Part shown: in pieces, positions 33,257-40,514 of the stretch
Numbering within the stretch: position 1 is the first letter of the stretch
How the letters are laid out: every line of letters starts with the position of its first letter
Assembly: GCA_965230245.1 (NCBI GenBank)
Contig: OZ246000.1
Coordinates: 1,054,001-1,118,000, forward strand
DNA length: 64,000 nucleotides
Source: JAGNKE01 sp965230245
GTDB lineage: Bacteria; Pseudomonadota; Alphaproteobacteria; Micavibrionales; Micavibrionaceae
Direction of reading: 5' to 3'
Notes under the pieces: model-generated
The model's input: only the letters and a program-made list of their open reading frames with translations
What the model was told of the DNA's origin: nothing
Databases searched by the model: none
Made by a program: the position numbers and the translations under genes

Positions 33257-33769
33257 CTAACTATTTGCGCTGATGACGATAAACAGGATCAACAACAGGG
33301 TAAACGAAATAAAAGTACCGATCTTGCCCGGCTTCGTCTTGAATTTAATCAAACCCGTAATGAGAGCCAAAACCTCACATACAACAAAAAACGACCCGCC
33401 CATATGCTCGCCGTCACCGCCCGAAGCACTTGCAATAAGTCCGACAAACGCGGCAATAAAAACACCGGCAACACTCATGATCGCACTGAATTGCCCCACC
33501 CAATGCGTTGAATCCTTCATCGGAACCCCGATAATTTCGACCTGCTCGCCAAAGGCCTCGGGGGCATCGAAATTACTGAGAATTTCCTCTATTGTCCCTT
33601 TATCAGCCTTGCCTTCAGGCTGCCCGACAAGCTCTACAACCTGCTCTTTCAGACTCTCAATCACAGCTTCGACCTCGTCCTTGCCCGCGCCTTTTTTCTT
33701 CATGGCACGTTCAACCTTCTTGAGGTACTTTCTAAGCCTCTTTTTGCCTGCGCGGGATATATCTTCCAT
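33257..33769 (-). CDS. HAAS-domain membrane protein, PadR partner
   Basis: The 170-residue protein has a charged helical N-terminal domain (about 1-85, including KRLRKYLKKVERAMKKKG and EAVIESLKEQVVELV) of the HAAS type that is commonly encoded beside PadR regulators, then two or three membrane helices (about 93-115, 123-140 and 150-167). HAAS proteins bind or sense for the paired PadR regulator at the inner membrane; what they sense is usually unknown. The gene starts two bases after the PadR stop, so translational coupling is likely. It should be an integral inner-membrane protein. Confidence 0.75.
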   Translation of the reverse strand: MEDISRAGKKRLRKYLKKVERAMKKKGAGKDEVEAVIESLKEQVVELVGQPEGKADKGTIEEILSNFDAPEAFGEQVEIIGVPMKDSTHWVGQFSAIMSVAGVFIAAFVGLIASASGGDGEHMGGSFFVVCEVLALITGLIKFKTKPGKIGTFISFTLLLILFIVISANS

Positions 33770-33771
33770 CT

Positions 33772-34119
33772 CTATTCCTTCTCGCTCGCCAGCAACGTAT
33801 TAATCGCCTTATTGGTATCATTCCAGTAATGCTCCATGTCTTGCAAACGCCTTTTCCCTGATGCCGTCATTTTAAAGTAACGCCGCGGCGGACCGGATTC
33901 GGACGGCCCTGTGCGCACGCTCACATAACCCTCTTTCTTCAAACGCCCCAAAACCAGATAAAGCGTACTCTCCTTAAAAGCCAATCCGGGATATTCTTCA
34001 AGCTGTTTCAGGATTGAATACCCGTAAGCTTCCCCTCTGGAAAGAATAGCCAGAACACAAAATTCGACCAGTCCTTTCCTGATTTGAGAAATCCAACTAT
34101 CTACGGATGATTCGCCCAA
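33772..34119 (-). CDS. PadR-family transcriptional regulator
   Basis: The 115-residue product is a textbook short PadR: a winged-helix domain with LVEFCVLAILSRGEAYGYSI, LKQLEEYPGLAFKESTLYLV, LGRLKKEGYV and the wing RTGPSESGPPRRYFKMTASG, ending in a short dimerisation helix. PadR proteins repress stress- or ligand-responsive genes. The start is a TTG at 34119 with GGAGAAGGA immediately upstream; no ATG is available in frame. It is paired with the HAAS gene downstream and divergent from the RTX gene. Four 15-bp direct repeats lie between the two divergent genes and are the natural operator candidate. Confidence 0.9.
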   Translation of the reverse strand: MGESSVDSWISQIRKGLVEFCVLAILSRGEAYGYSILKQLEEYPGLAFKESTLYLVLGRLKKEGYVSVRTGPSESGPPRRYFKMTASGKRRLQDMEHYWNDTNKAINTLLASEKE

Positions 34120-34185
34120 GTCCTTCTCCCGATAAGGAAATTTTTATTTTCCGAAGGGTTTTTCTGCACCCTACGTAATCATAAT

Positions 34186-34245
34186 TATACTCTGTAAAGC
34201 AATACTCTGCAACGCATTACTCTGCATTACACTACTTTGTGTTGA
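34186..34245 (+). repeat. Four imperfect 15-bp direct repeats, likely operator
   Basis: Four 15-bp units run head to tail: TATACTCTGTAAAGC (34186), AATACTCTGCAACGC (34201), ATTACTCTGCATTAC (34216) and ACTACTTTGTGTTGA (34231). The ACTCTG core recurs exactly every 15 bases; the last has ACTTTG. The final unit overlaps the candidate -35 box TTGACA (34242-34247) of the RTX gene. A bound regulator would block it. Confidence 0.8.
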
Positions 34246-34314
34246 CAAGTACCGCATTACTGAGTAGCCTGAGATTTAGTATTAGATTTATTTATGACAA
34301 ATAGGAGTAAAAAC

Positions 34315-35526
34315 ATGACAACCAACCCTCAAACACTTCTGGTAGGCAGCTTGCAAGACGATCTGCTGCTGGGAACAGCAGGCGCTGACCTGATCGCAGG
34401 CCGCCTCGGAAACGACATCATCATCTCCGGCGCTGGAAATGACGCCCTCTTCGGAGGAGCGGGCGGCGACCTCTTGATCAGCAATGAAGGAGAAGACTTT
34501 CTGGCAGGGCGCATCGGACACGACGCTCTGTTCGGCGGCGCTGGAAATGACATTTTGAGCGGCGGCCCGGGCCATGACGCGCTATTTGGCGGCAAGGGCA
34601 ATGACCTCATCAGCGGCGGACTTGGAAAAGACTTGCTCGCAGGTGAGGAAGGAGACGATGCGCTCTTTGGTGGTGCGAATGATGATCTCCTCGCTGGCGG
34701 CGATGGCAACGACTTTCTGGCGGGCGAAACCGGCGACGACGCACTTTTCGGTGGAACGGGCAATGATGTGTTATCCGGTGGATTGGGCAATGACTTTCTG
34801 GCCGGCGAAGAAGGAAACGATTTGCTTGACGGCGGGGTCGGACATGATGTCCTGATTGGCGGTGACGGCGAAGACTTGCTGCTGGGCGGCCTCGGAAACG
34901 ACGCGCTCTTCGGCGGCAATGATAACGATGTGCTGAACGGTCAGGCGGGAGACGATGCACTCTTTGGTGAAGATGGAAATGATCTTCTTGCAGGCGAATT
35001 AGGCAACGACCTTCTTGCAGGTGGAAACGGCGATGACGCGCTGTTCGGCGGTGCACATAACGACGTTCTCTTAGGGGAAAACGGAAACGACGTTCTCGCC
35101 GGCGAGACAGGCGACGATGCCCTGTTTGGCGGATCCGGAACCGACCTGCTTTCAGGAGGGTTAGGCGATGACCTGCTCTACGGTGGCGCCGACTCTGATG
35201 TTCTGATCGGCGGATTGGGCAATGATGCTTTTGTCTTTGATGCACAAAGTATTGAAAGCGACCCTGATATTATCGCTGACTTTACTGCCGGAGAAGACAT
35301 TATCATTCTAGCGGAAATCCTTAACCTCGAAGGCTTTGACCCCGTTCAGGAGTCCATCAACGACTATATCCAGACAGCCGAAGTTGATGGCAGCACGGTT
35401 GTGGCTGTTGATGCTGACGGCGCGGCAGGCGCGGGCGAATCCCAGATTGTAGCAATTCTGGCCGACACCACCGGATTGGGCAGCGGTGAAGATATGATCA
35501 CTAACGGCAATATCGCCTTCTGCTAA
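34315..35526 (+). CDS. RTX-repeat calcium-binding protein, likely type I secreted
   Basis: This 403-residue protein is almost entirely calcium-binding RTX nonapeptides (GGxGxDxLx), about 33 in a row from residue 10 to about 310, with no other domain before them. DALFGG recurs mostly every 27 residues (three nonapeptides), with some 18- and 54-residue intervals. The last 90 residues, starting DAFVFDAQSIESDPDIIADF, are the C-terminal domain that targets proteins to type I secretion. No ABC exporter or TolC gene is in the window. The start ATG 34315 with AGGAG seven bases upstream is preferred to 34294. A terminator follows at 35551. It may be a surface or biofilm component. It is divergent from the PadR/HAAS genes and probably regulated by them. 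Confidence 0.9.
   Translation: MTTNPQTLLVGSLQDDLLLGTAGADLIAGRLGNDIIISGAGNDALFGGAGGDLLISNEGEDFLAGRIGHDALFGGAGNDILSGGPGHDALFGGKGNDLISGGLGKDLLAGEEGDDALFGGANDDLLAGGDGNDFLAGETGDDALFGGTGNDVLSGGLGNDFLAGEEGNDLLDGGVGHDVLIGGDGEDLLLGGLGNDALFGGNDNDVLNGQAGDDALFGEDGNDLLAGELGNDLLAGGNGDDALFGGAHNDVLLGENGNDVLAGETGDDALFGGSGTDLLSGGLGDDLLYGGADSDVLIGGLGNDAFVFDAQSIESDPDIIADFTAGEDIIILAEILNLEGFDPVQESINDYIQTAEVDGSTVVAVDADGAAGAGESQIVAILADTTGLGSGEDMITNGNIAFC
34420..35235 (+). repeat. 27-bp/81-bp DNA repeats of the RTX gene
   Basis: The RTX nonapeptides appear in DNA as degenerate 27-bp units grouped in 81-bp sets. Because the repeats are open on both strands, several long antisense frames appear opposite them; these are artefacts. 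Copy number may vary between strains and short-read assemblies. Confidence 0.8.
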
Positions 35527-35550
35527 AAATCCGAACGTTTAGACAGATAC

Positions 35551-35579
35551 AAAAAGGGCGCAATGATGCGCCCTTTTTT
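35551..35579. terminator. Bidirectional terminator between RTX and outer-membrane protein genes
   Basis: GGGCGC (35556-35561) and GCGCCC (35568-35573) form a six-base GC stem with an AATGAT loop, flanked by AAAAA on the left and TTTTTT on the right. It can stop transcripts from both sides. Confidence 0.93.
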
Positions 35580-35600
35580 AAACTCAACAATCACGCAAGA

Positions 35601-36362
35601 TTAAAATTTCAGCTCAAGAATATACTTGATCGCTCCGTCATCTGCGCCACTGCTGATCCCCTGATAGTAGCCGATCTTGTATTCCAGCTCGACCGAATCC
35701 GACAGATGCGTCTCCGACCCGATGATCGGACCGATATAATGCCCCTGATTGCTGTAACCGCTCTGCTCGTTCAGCTTTCCGATATCACCGTAATATTCCA
35801 GCCCGACGCTGATACCGTTAACATCACGATACGCCCCAAGCTCAAACTGTAAATCCACGCCGCTCTCGCTATCCGACCCGACCTCATGAGCGAATTCGAT
35901 ATTTGATCGGATTTTATAGGCATCAACGATTTTCTGCAGAAGGAACTGCAACTCGACTTCATCCGCATCGCCGCTGGTCGAATACGCATAACCCGCCTTC
36001 ACCGCCGTATCGATAAACAGCTCGCCCGGCTCCGCCAGCTCATAGCGACCGAACAAAACAACCTTGTCAAAATCTGTATCCTCGCCGTTTTCCTTTTTGA
36101 TCTCCGCCTCGGCCTCGATCTGGAACTGCTCGGTCACCCCGTAATAAACTTCAAACTCGTTCTCGAATTCGTAATCGTCATCATCGTAATCAAACGCGTA
36201 AATCCCGATAGACTCAAGCTTCGTCTGCCCCTTCTTGACATGCGGCCCCTGAATGTAACCGACACCGGCGGATGCGGGCAAAGCCGTAACCACTGCCCCG
36301 ATAAGAATGGACGAACACAACCCTGCTTTCAGAAGCGCCCGACGTGAAAAAATACTCTGCAT
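35601..36362 (-). CDS. Putative outer-membrane beta-barrel, probably iron-regulated
   Basis: The 253-residue protein has a signal segment with a twin-arginine-like SRRALLKAG (residues 6-14) and hydrophobic core ending LPASA. The mature part is made of alternating strands (FENEFEVYYGVTEQFQIEAE, VDLQFELGAYRDV, SVGLEYYGDI) and ends YILELKF, with the terminal Phe used by the BAM machinery. It is a small barrel rather than a large TonB receptor. A Fur-box-like site lies 17 bases before the ATG, so iron-responsive expression is likely. The start ATG 36362 has GAGGG upstream. Family not recognised by name; a transporter or channel role is an inference. Confidence 0.72.
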   Translation of the reverse strand: MQSIFSRRALLKAGLCSSILIGAVVTALPASAGVGYIQGPHVKKGQTKLESIGIYAFDYDDDDYEFENEFEVYYGVTEQFQIEAEAEIKKENGEDTDFDKVVLFGRYELAEPGELFIDTAVKAGYAYSTSGDADEVELQFLLQKIVDAYKIRSNIEFAHEVGSDSESGVDLQFELGAYRDVNGISVGLEYYGDIGKLNEQSGYSNQGHYIGPIIGSETHLSDSVELEYKIGYYQGISSGADDGAIKYILELKF

Positions 36363-36378
36363 AATTCCCTCGTTAATT

Positions 36379-36397
36379 AAGAATGGTTATCATTAGC
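36379..36397 (-). promoter_or_regulatory. Fur-box-like site
   Basis: Read on the minus strand, GCTAATGATAACCATTCTT matches 15 of 19 positions of the classical Fur consensus GATAATGATAATCATTATC. It lies 17-35 bases upstream of the outer-membrane protein ATG, between the likely promoter and the start. Not tested against a matrix. Confidence 0.6.
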
Positions 36398-36445
36398 AAT
36401 AAGCTTCTTAAGCACTCTAAAACGTCAAGTCAATGCCAAAAACGA

Positions 36446-36477
36446 AAACGGCCCCTTTTTTTTAAAGGAGGCCGTTT
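36446..36477 (-). terminator. ppa terminator
   Basis: AAACGGCC (36446-36453) pairs with GGCCGTTT (36470-36477), extended by CCTTT (36454-36458) with AAAGG (36464-36468) and one bulged A. On the minus strand it is followed by TTTTCGTTTTT, 22 bases after the ppa stop. Confidence 0.88.
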
Positions 36478-36498
36478 CGAACAGATTACTTCTGACAA

Positions 36499-37035
36499 TT
36501 AAGCCGCTTTGGCTTTCGCACGGTCGATAGCATCTTCGATCATTTTTGCGGCTTCATTGGCATCGCCCCAGCCTTCGACCTTGACCCATTTACCAGCTTC
36601 AAGATCTTTATAGTGCTCGAAAAAATGTTTGATCTGTTGCTGAAGGATATCGGGAAGATCGGAATAATCTTTCACCTTGTCAAAAAACGGATGGACCTTG
36701 GATACAGGAACGGCAACAACCTTTTCGTCTTCGCCTTTTTCATCCTTCATCTTCAAAACGCCGACGGGACGCACACGCACAACGCTACCTGCCATAAACG
36801 GAACATCACTGGCAACCAAAACATCAATCGGATCACCGTCATCGGAAAGTGTGTGCGGCACAAAGCCATAGCTACAAGGATAACGCATCGGGGTATGGAT
36901 CACGCGATCCACGAACAACGCGCCTGAATCCTTATCCATTTCGTATTTTACAGGAGAGCCCCCGGCAGGAACCTCAACAATCACATTCACGTCCCAAGGC
37001 GCATCCTCGCCCATAGAGATATTTTCAATATTCAT
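36499..37035 (-). CDS. ppa: Inorganic pyrophosphatase
   Basis: Family I soluble pyrophosphatase hydrolyses PPi from biosynthetic reactions to phosphate in the cytoplasm. The protein shows the active-site signatures PVKYEMDKDSGALFVDR, YPCSYGFVPHTL, DGDPIDVLV (the Asp cluster) and PVGVLKMKDEKGEDEKVVAV, then HFFEHYKDLE. The frame is open to 37059, but ATG 37035 gives MNIENISMG and 178 residues, matching the family's usual 175-180. A GGAG lies somewhat far upstream. It is flanked by its own terminator at 36446-36477 and by the sensor-kinase gene on the same strand upstream, with 95 bases between them. Confidence 0.97.
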   Translation of the reverse strand: MNIENISMGEDAPWDVNVIVEVPAGGSPVKYEMDKDSGALFVDRVIHTPMRYPCSYGFVPHTLSDDGDPIDVLVASDVPFMAGSVVRVRPVGVLKMKDEKGEDEKVVAVPVSKVHPFFDKVKDYSDLPDILQQQIKHFFEHYKDLEAGKWVKVEGWGDANEAAKMIEDAIDRAKAKAA

Positions 37036-37130
37036 AAGATCAAAAACTCCGCTCATCAATTATGTTCAATGCAAAAGTACTACTGCATCAGGCGCGGGCA
37101 ATCAAACAGAAATATACAATTGAAAAAGCT

Positions 37131-37853
37131 TCAGGACTTGCCAAGCGAGAAAAAAATGCTTGTTCCCACAGAAGGTTCGGATTGAATCAGAATTTCACCC
37201 TTATGCCAGTGCACAATCTTTTGCGCCAGCGTAAGTCCCGCACCGATACCCGAATACTTATCAGGCTCCAGACGCTTAAAAAGACGGAAAACGGACGTAC
37301 TATATTTATCACTTATGCCAATTCCGTTATCCTTAAGTTCAAACAGCCACACATCACCCTGCTCCACGGCACAAATTGACACACGCCGTTTTACCTCATC
37401 GGATTTATGAAATTTTAGCGCGTTATCAAGAAGATGAGTGAACAGAACTTTCACCTGTCTTCCGTCCACATTAAGGAATGGCAAATTTGAAACATTCAGA
37501 TCAACATCATACTTTTCGAAACTCTGCTTCATATCTGAAACTACATCCTGAACCAGCCTGTTCATATCAGTTTTCTCTTTCGGTCGCGCTTGCGTGTTAA
37601 GACGGGAAAAAACAAGCAGGGCTTCCTGCATATCATCGAGCTTGGATAAAGACTGTTCCAGAAAACGGACATATTCCTGCTCTTCTTCTGTCAAATTATC
37701 TTGTTGGCAACCGATGAGAAGACGCGTGAACTCGCGCACATGACGCAGCGGCGCATTTAAATCATGGGAAACAATATAGGCAAACTCCTCATACTCTTTC
37801 GCAACACTTTCTAGCGTATCCTGATGACTATCTTGCCTGATAAACGGTGCCAT
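37131..37853 (-). CDS. Soluble histidine kinase without sensor domain
   Basis: The 240-residue protein is only a transmitter: HisKA with phosphoacceptor His30 in YIVSHDLNAPLRHV (the phytochrome-like kinase subclass), then an HATPase with LFTHLLDNALKFH (N box), LKDNGIGISDKYSTSVFRLF (G1) and GIGAGLTLAQKIV (G2). There is no transmembrane segment and no PAS or GAF domain, so input must come from a partner. It is encoded 13 bases downstream of a response-regulator gene, itself 65 bases downstream of another: an RR-RR-HK cassette. The ATG at 37853 has AGAGGA. A phosphorelay via the two receivers is the likely use. Confidence 0.9.
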   Translation of the reverse strand: MAPFIRQDSHQDTLESVAKEYEEFAYIVSHDLNAPLRHVREFTRLLIGCQQDNLTEEEQEYVRFLEQSLSKLDDMQEALLVFSRLNTQARPKEKTDMNRLVQDVVSDMKQSFEKYDVDLNVSNLPFLNVDGRQVKVLFTHLLDNALKFHKSDEVKRRVSICAVEQGDVWLFELKDNGIGISDKYSTSVFRLFKRLEPDKYSGIGAGLTLAQKIVHWHKGEILIQSEPSVGTSIFFSLGKS

Positions 37854-37865
37854 AATTCCTCTAAA

Positions 37866-38303
37866 TTATTCTGGCGGTAAAGTGACAATATTAAACCAAA
37901 AATTTTCGATCGTGCCGACGATACCAACCATATTTTCAAAACTGACCGGTTTGATGATGTAACTGTTGGCATGAAGATCATAGGAAGACAAAATATCCTT
38001 TTCGGCACCGGAACTCGTAAGAATAATGACCGGAATCCGTTGCAAATCCTCATCAGACTTAAGCTCCGCCAAAACCTGCCGTCCATCCTTCTTCGGTAAA
38101 TTGATATCCAGCAAAATCAGGTCGGGACGATAACCATACCCTGCTGCTTTCCGTTCGCGCAACATTTCCAACGCGACTTCACCATCTGGTGCAACTTTGA
38201 GATTATTTTTAAGCTTGGCCTTATCGAATGCCTTCCTTGTGAGAAAAACATCTCCCTCATTATCTTCGATAAGAAGAATATCAATCGGCTTCAATGTATC
38301 CAT
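37866..38303 (-). CDS. Single-domain response regulator (Rcp1-like)
   Basis: The 145-residue protein is a lone receiver domain of the type that partners phytochrome-like kinases (Rcp1/CheY-like). The acidic pocket is in IEDNEGDVFL, the phosphoacceptor is Asp66 in LILLDINLPKKDG, the Thr/Ser switch is in VIILTSSG, and the Lys is in YIIKPVSFENM. With no output domain it must act by protein contact or phosphotransfer. The gene lies between the other receiver and the kinase in the same operon. ATG 38303 is the start. Confidence 0.92.
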   Translation of the reverse strand: MDTLKPIDILLIEDNEGDVFLTRKAFDKAKLKNNLKVAPDGEVALEMLRERKAAGYGYRPDLILLDINLPKKDGRQVLAELKSDEDLQRIPVIILTSSGAEKDILSSYDLHANSYIIKPVSFENMVGIVGTIENFWFNIVTLPPE

Positions 38304-38367
38304 AAAATTATTCCCCCTACACTAAGACTATAAAAATTTGATATACCATTGAAGTGAAATGGAAAAA

Positions 38368-38766
38368 TCAAACATTTTGTTTCAGAATATTTTTGAAATC
38401 GGGATGATTAAGCTGAGACTTGAGAACAACATTATTCGCCCCCATTTTCAAAGATTCATCAACCGTCACCGTCGTTCCCATACCGGTGACAACAACAATC
38501 GGCATAGATTTATTGAAACGTCTGATTTCCTGAACGGTGGAAGGACCGAAACCATCGGGCAAATTAAGATCAAGTAAAACCAGATCAAAGTTTTTTTCCC
38601 GATATTTCTGATAAGCTTCATGCAGAGACTTCACAGCGATAATGTCACAATCACTCCAAAAGTTGTGAATCGCCTTTTTCAGCAGATACATATCCGCGTC
38701 TTCGTCTTCTACTAACAAAATAACTTTACGGTTAGAACAATCTGACAAATCGAACTCTTCAGCCAT
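38368..38766 (-). CDS. Single-domain response regulator
   Basis: The 132-residue receiver has an acidic pocket in LVEDEDADMYLL, phosphoacceptor Asp66 in LVLLDLNLPDGFG, switch Thr in VVVTGMGT and a Lys in VVLKSQLNHP. It has no output domain. It is first in the RR-RR-HK cassette, 65 bases before the next receiver, and the tRNA-Thr gene lies 104 bases upstream on the same strand. The P-D motif after the phosphoacceptor (LPDG rather than LP-K-D-G) separates it from the second receiver, so the two are not recent copies. Confidence 0.9.
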   Translation of the reverse strand: MAEEFDLSDCSNRKVILLVEDEDADMYLLKKAIHNFWSDCDIIAVKSLHEAYQKYREKNFDLVLLDLNLPDGFGPSTVQEIRRFNKSMPIVVVTGMGTTVTVDESLKMGANNVVLKSQLNHPDFKNILKQNV

Positions 38767-38869
38767 CGCAATCCTATAAGAAAACTAAAAATAAATGTAT
38801 TAAAAATTATACAACTATGACGATAGCATTTGTTCGTTATCAAAAACATAATAAAAAGAGAAAAAATTG

Positions 38870-38944
38870 TGGTGCCGTTGAGAGGATTTGAACCTCCGAC
38901 CCACGCATTACGAATGCGTTGCTCTACCCCTGAGCTACAACGGC
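38870..38944 (-). tRNA. tRNA-Thr (CGU anticodon)
   Basis: On the minus strand the 7-bp acceptor stem GCCGTTG pairs with CAACGGC, followed by A and an encoded CCA. The D-arm contains AGCTCAGGGGTAGAGC, the anticodon stem ACGCA/TGCGT closes the loop TTCGTAA with anticodon CGT (complement of 38910-38912), and GGTTCAAATCC is the T-loop. It decodes ACG. Confidence 0.96.
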
Positions 38945-39030
38945 ACAAAGAAGTGCATCATTTAATCAGAATAACCAAAACCTTCAACGAAAACTTGCAA
39001 ATGTGAAAACCTTCGGTTATACCACCAATC

Positions 39031-39121
39031 GGAAGGTTGCCGGGCGATTGCTCGCTCGTACCCAGGTCAGGTCCGAAAGGAAGCAGCCAACGTCGAGTTT
39101 TTCGGGTCGAGTCAACCTTCC
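39031..39121 (+). ncRNA. ffs: Signal recognition particle RNA (4.5S, ffs)
   Basis: The conserved domain IV core CAGGTCAGGTCCGAAAGGA, followed by AGCAGCC, lies at 39063-39088, with a GAAA tetraloop instead of the more common GGAA. Outer ends GGAAGGTTG (39031-39039) and CAACCTTCC (39113-39121) pair perfectly, giving the hairpin of a small bacterial SRP RNA. It binds Ffh to deliver membrane proteins to the translocon. True ends may extend a few bases further. Confidence 0.93.
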
Positions 39122-39270
39122 ACCTTCCCCCTTCATTATAAATACCTGTGCACGTTACTTTCTGCCGCAGCGCAGCAATTCCTTGCATTAAACATAAAAA
39201 TATTAGATCATGACCGTGGTTTAGAAAAACGCCCGTCTCGGGGCACACGGAAAAATGGTTAGATCTTACA

Positions 39271-40464
39271 ATGAAGCAGGATACTTTTATCCCGGGCCCG
39301 CGCGAGCCCGTGTCTCTCTTTGTCTCCGACACACATCTCTTTCACCGCCATAACTCGGCGCTGGATATTCAGGGACGGATGATCGAACAAATCGATCCCG
39401 ACCGCCTGTATCTCGTCGGCGATATTCTCGATTACGAATACCTCCACCACATTGCCATCGCCGCGCTGGAGGAAGGCGAAGACCTGCTCCTTCCCGACAC
39501 GTTCGAAGAATTCATGGAAGAATACGACGTCGGCGACCTCGAAAAACACTTGCGCTTCCTCGACCTCGTCATGGCAAAGGTCAACGAAGGTGTAGAAGTC
39601 CATTATGTCACTGGAAACCACGACAACAACCTTGACTATTTCCATGGGGAGACCGTAGAGGGTGTTTTCTTCCACGACCACATGATCGAAGTGTTCGGTG
39701 ATGAAGTGACACACGTCGAACACGGCGACGAAAACGATCCCGCCGCCCTCAAAAATTATCAGGGTCTGTACTCCAAAGGCTCGAAGATTCTCGACGCAGG
39801 GCTGGCCACCGACCACAAGCTGAAAAAACTCTTCGATTCGATCTCCCCGCCAGATGCGCATTATCCGTTTCCGCTGACCAACGGATTAAAACGCGTCGGC
39901 AAGTTTTTTATTTCCGCCTTCCGCCAGAATGCCGCCACACGCGCCATGGATCGCGGCGCAACCGCGACTGTGACAGGCCATATCCACCGCGCAGACATCC
40001 GAACACTAAACGTCAAAAATCCGCCTGATCCCGACGAAACAGAACTCACCGCCGCACAAGTTGAAGAAATTTCCGAACGGGTGCGCACCGTCGGCTTCAC
40101 CTACCGTAACATCGGGGATGGTCTGACCCACGGCACTAGTCTCGTTTATGAGGGGAACGGCATGCCCAGAAAGCAAAACATCAACGGCTGGTCGATCCTC
40201 AAACAACGGGACATCGTGCCCTCCCACACATTCGATGTCACGAAGGAAAACCCGTACGAGCAATTCCGCCCGCGGACGATGGCCTTTCTGCAAAAAGCAT
40301 GGGAGTCCTTCCTGCTCTGTACAGACAATGATCCCGTCTGGGATCACGCGGGCACCAAAGTCGCCGAAGCCCGTGCCGAACGCTACGCCGCCGCACACCA
40401 ACCTGAAAGGGAAAATCCGGCGCAAGGCGGCATAGATATTCCGGGCCTTGAACACATTGGCTAA
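39271..40464 (+). CDS. Calcineurin-like metallophosphoesterase, LpxH-like
   Basis: The 397-residue enzyme carries all five metallophosphoesterase motifs: SDTHL (Asp20, His22), GDILDYEY (Asp51), TGNHDNN, VEHGDE and TGHIHRAD. Insertions make it larger than E. coli LpxH (240 residues), but the GDxxD and GNHD spacing and the helical insert resemble LpxH/UDP-2,3-diacylglucosamine hydrolases of alphaproteobacteria. It would remove UMP in lipid A assembly or hydrolyse another phosphodiester; the C-terminal 100 residues are unfamiliar. The ATG 39271 is preceded by TAGATCTTACA, a weak site. It precedes dnaX by 50 bases on the same strand. Confidence 0.85.
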   Translation: MKQDTFIPGPREPVSLFVSDTHLFHRHNSALDIQGRMIEQIDPDRLYLVGDILDYEYLHHIAIAALEEGEDLLLPDTFEEFMEEYDVGDLEKHLRFLDLVMAKVNEGVEVHYVTGNHDNNLDYFHGETVEGVFFHDHMIEVFGDEVTHVEHGDENDPAALKNYQGLYSKGSKILDAGLATDHKLKKLFDSISPPDAHYPFPLTNGLKRVGKFFISAFRQNAATRAMDRGATATVTGHIHRADIRTLNVKNPPDPDETELTAAQVEEISERVRTVGFTYRNIGDGLTHGTSLVYEGNGMPRKQNINGWSILKQRDIVPSHTFDVTKENPYEQFRPRTMAFLQKAWESFLLCTDNDPVWDHAGTKVAEARAERYAAAHQPERENPAQGGIDIPGLEHIG

Positions 40465-40514
40465 AACCCTCAAAACCTGTTGCGGTGCGCCATGAATCGC
40501 TCTAAAAAAGAGGT

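Noticed and set aside
22814..34119. Genomic island or prophage in the accessory region
   Set aside because: I saw no integrase, transposase, terminal repeat or tRNA-proximal attachment site; the mix of genes is only suggestive.
34329..35245. Long minus-strand open frames opposite the RTX gene
   Set aside because: The RTX repeats avoid stops on both strands; the resulting peptides are Pro/Ser- or Arg/His-rich low-complexity strings with no ribosome-binding site.
38958..39332. Minus-strand open frame of 124 codons
   Set aside because: It covers the SRP RNA gene and the start of the phosphoesterase gene; the conserved SRP core explains this DNA.
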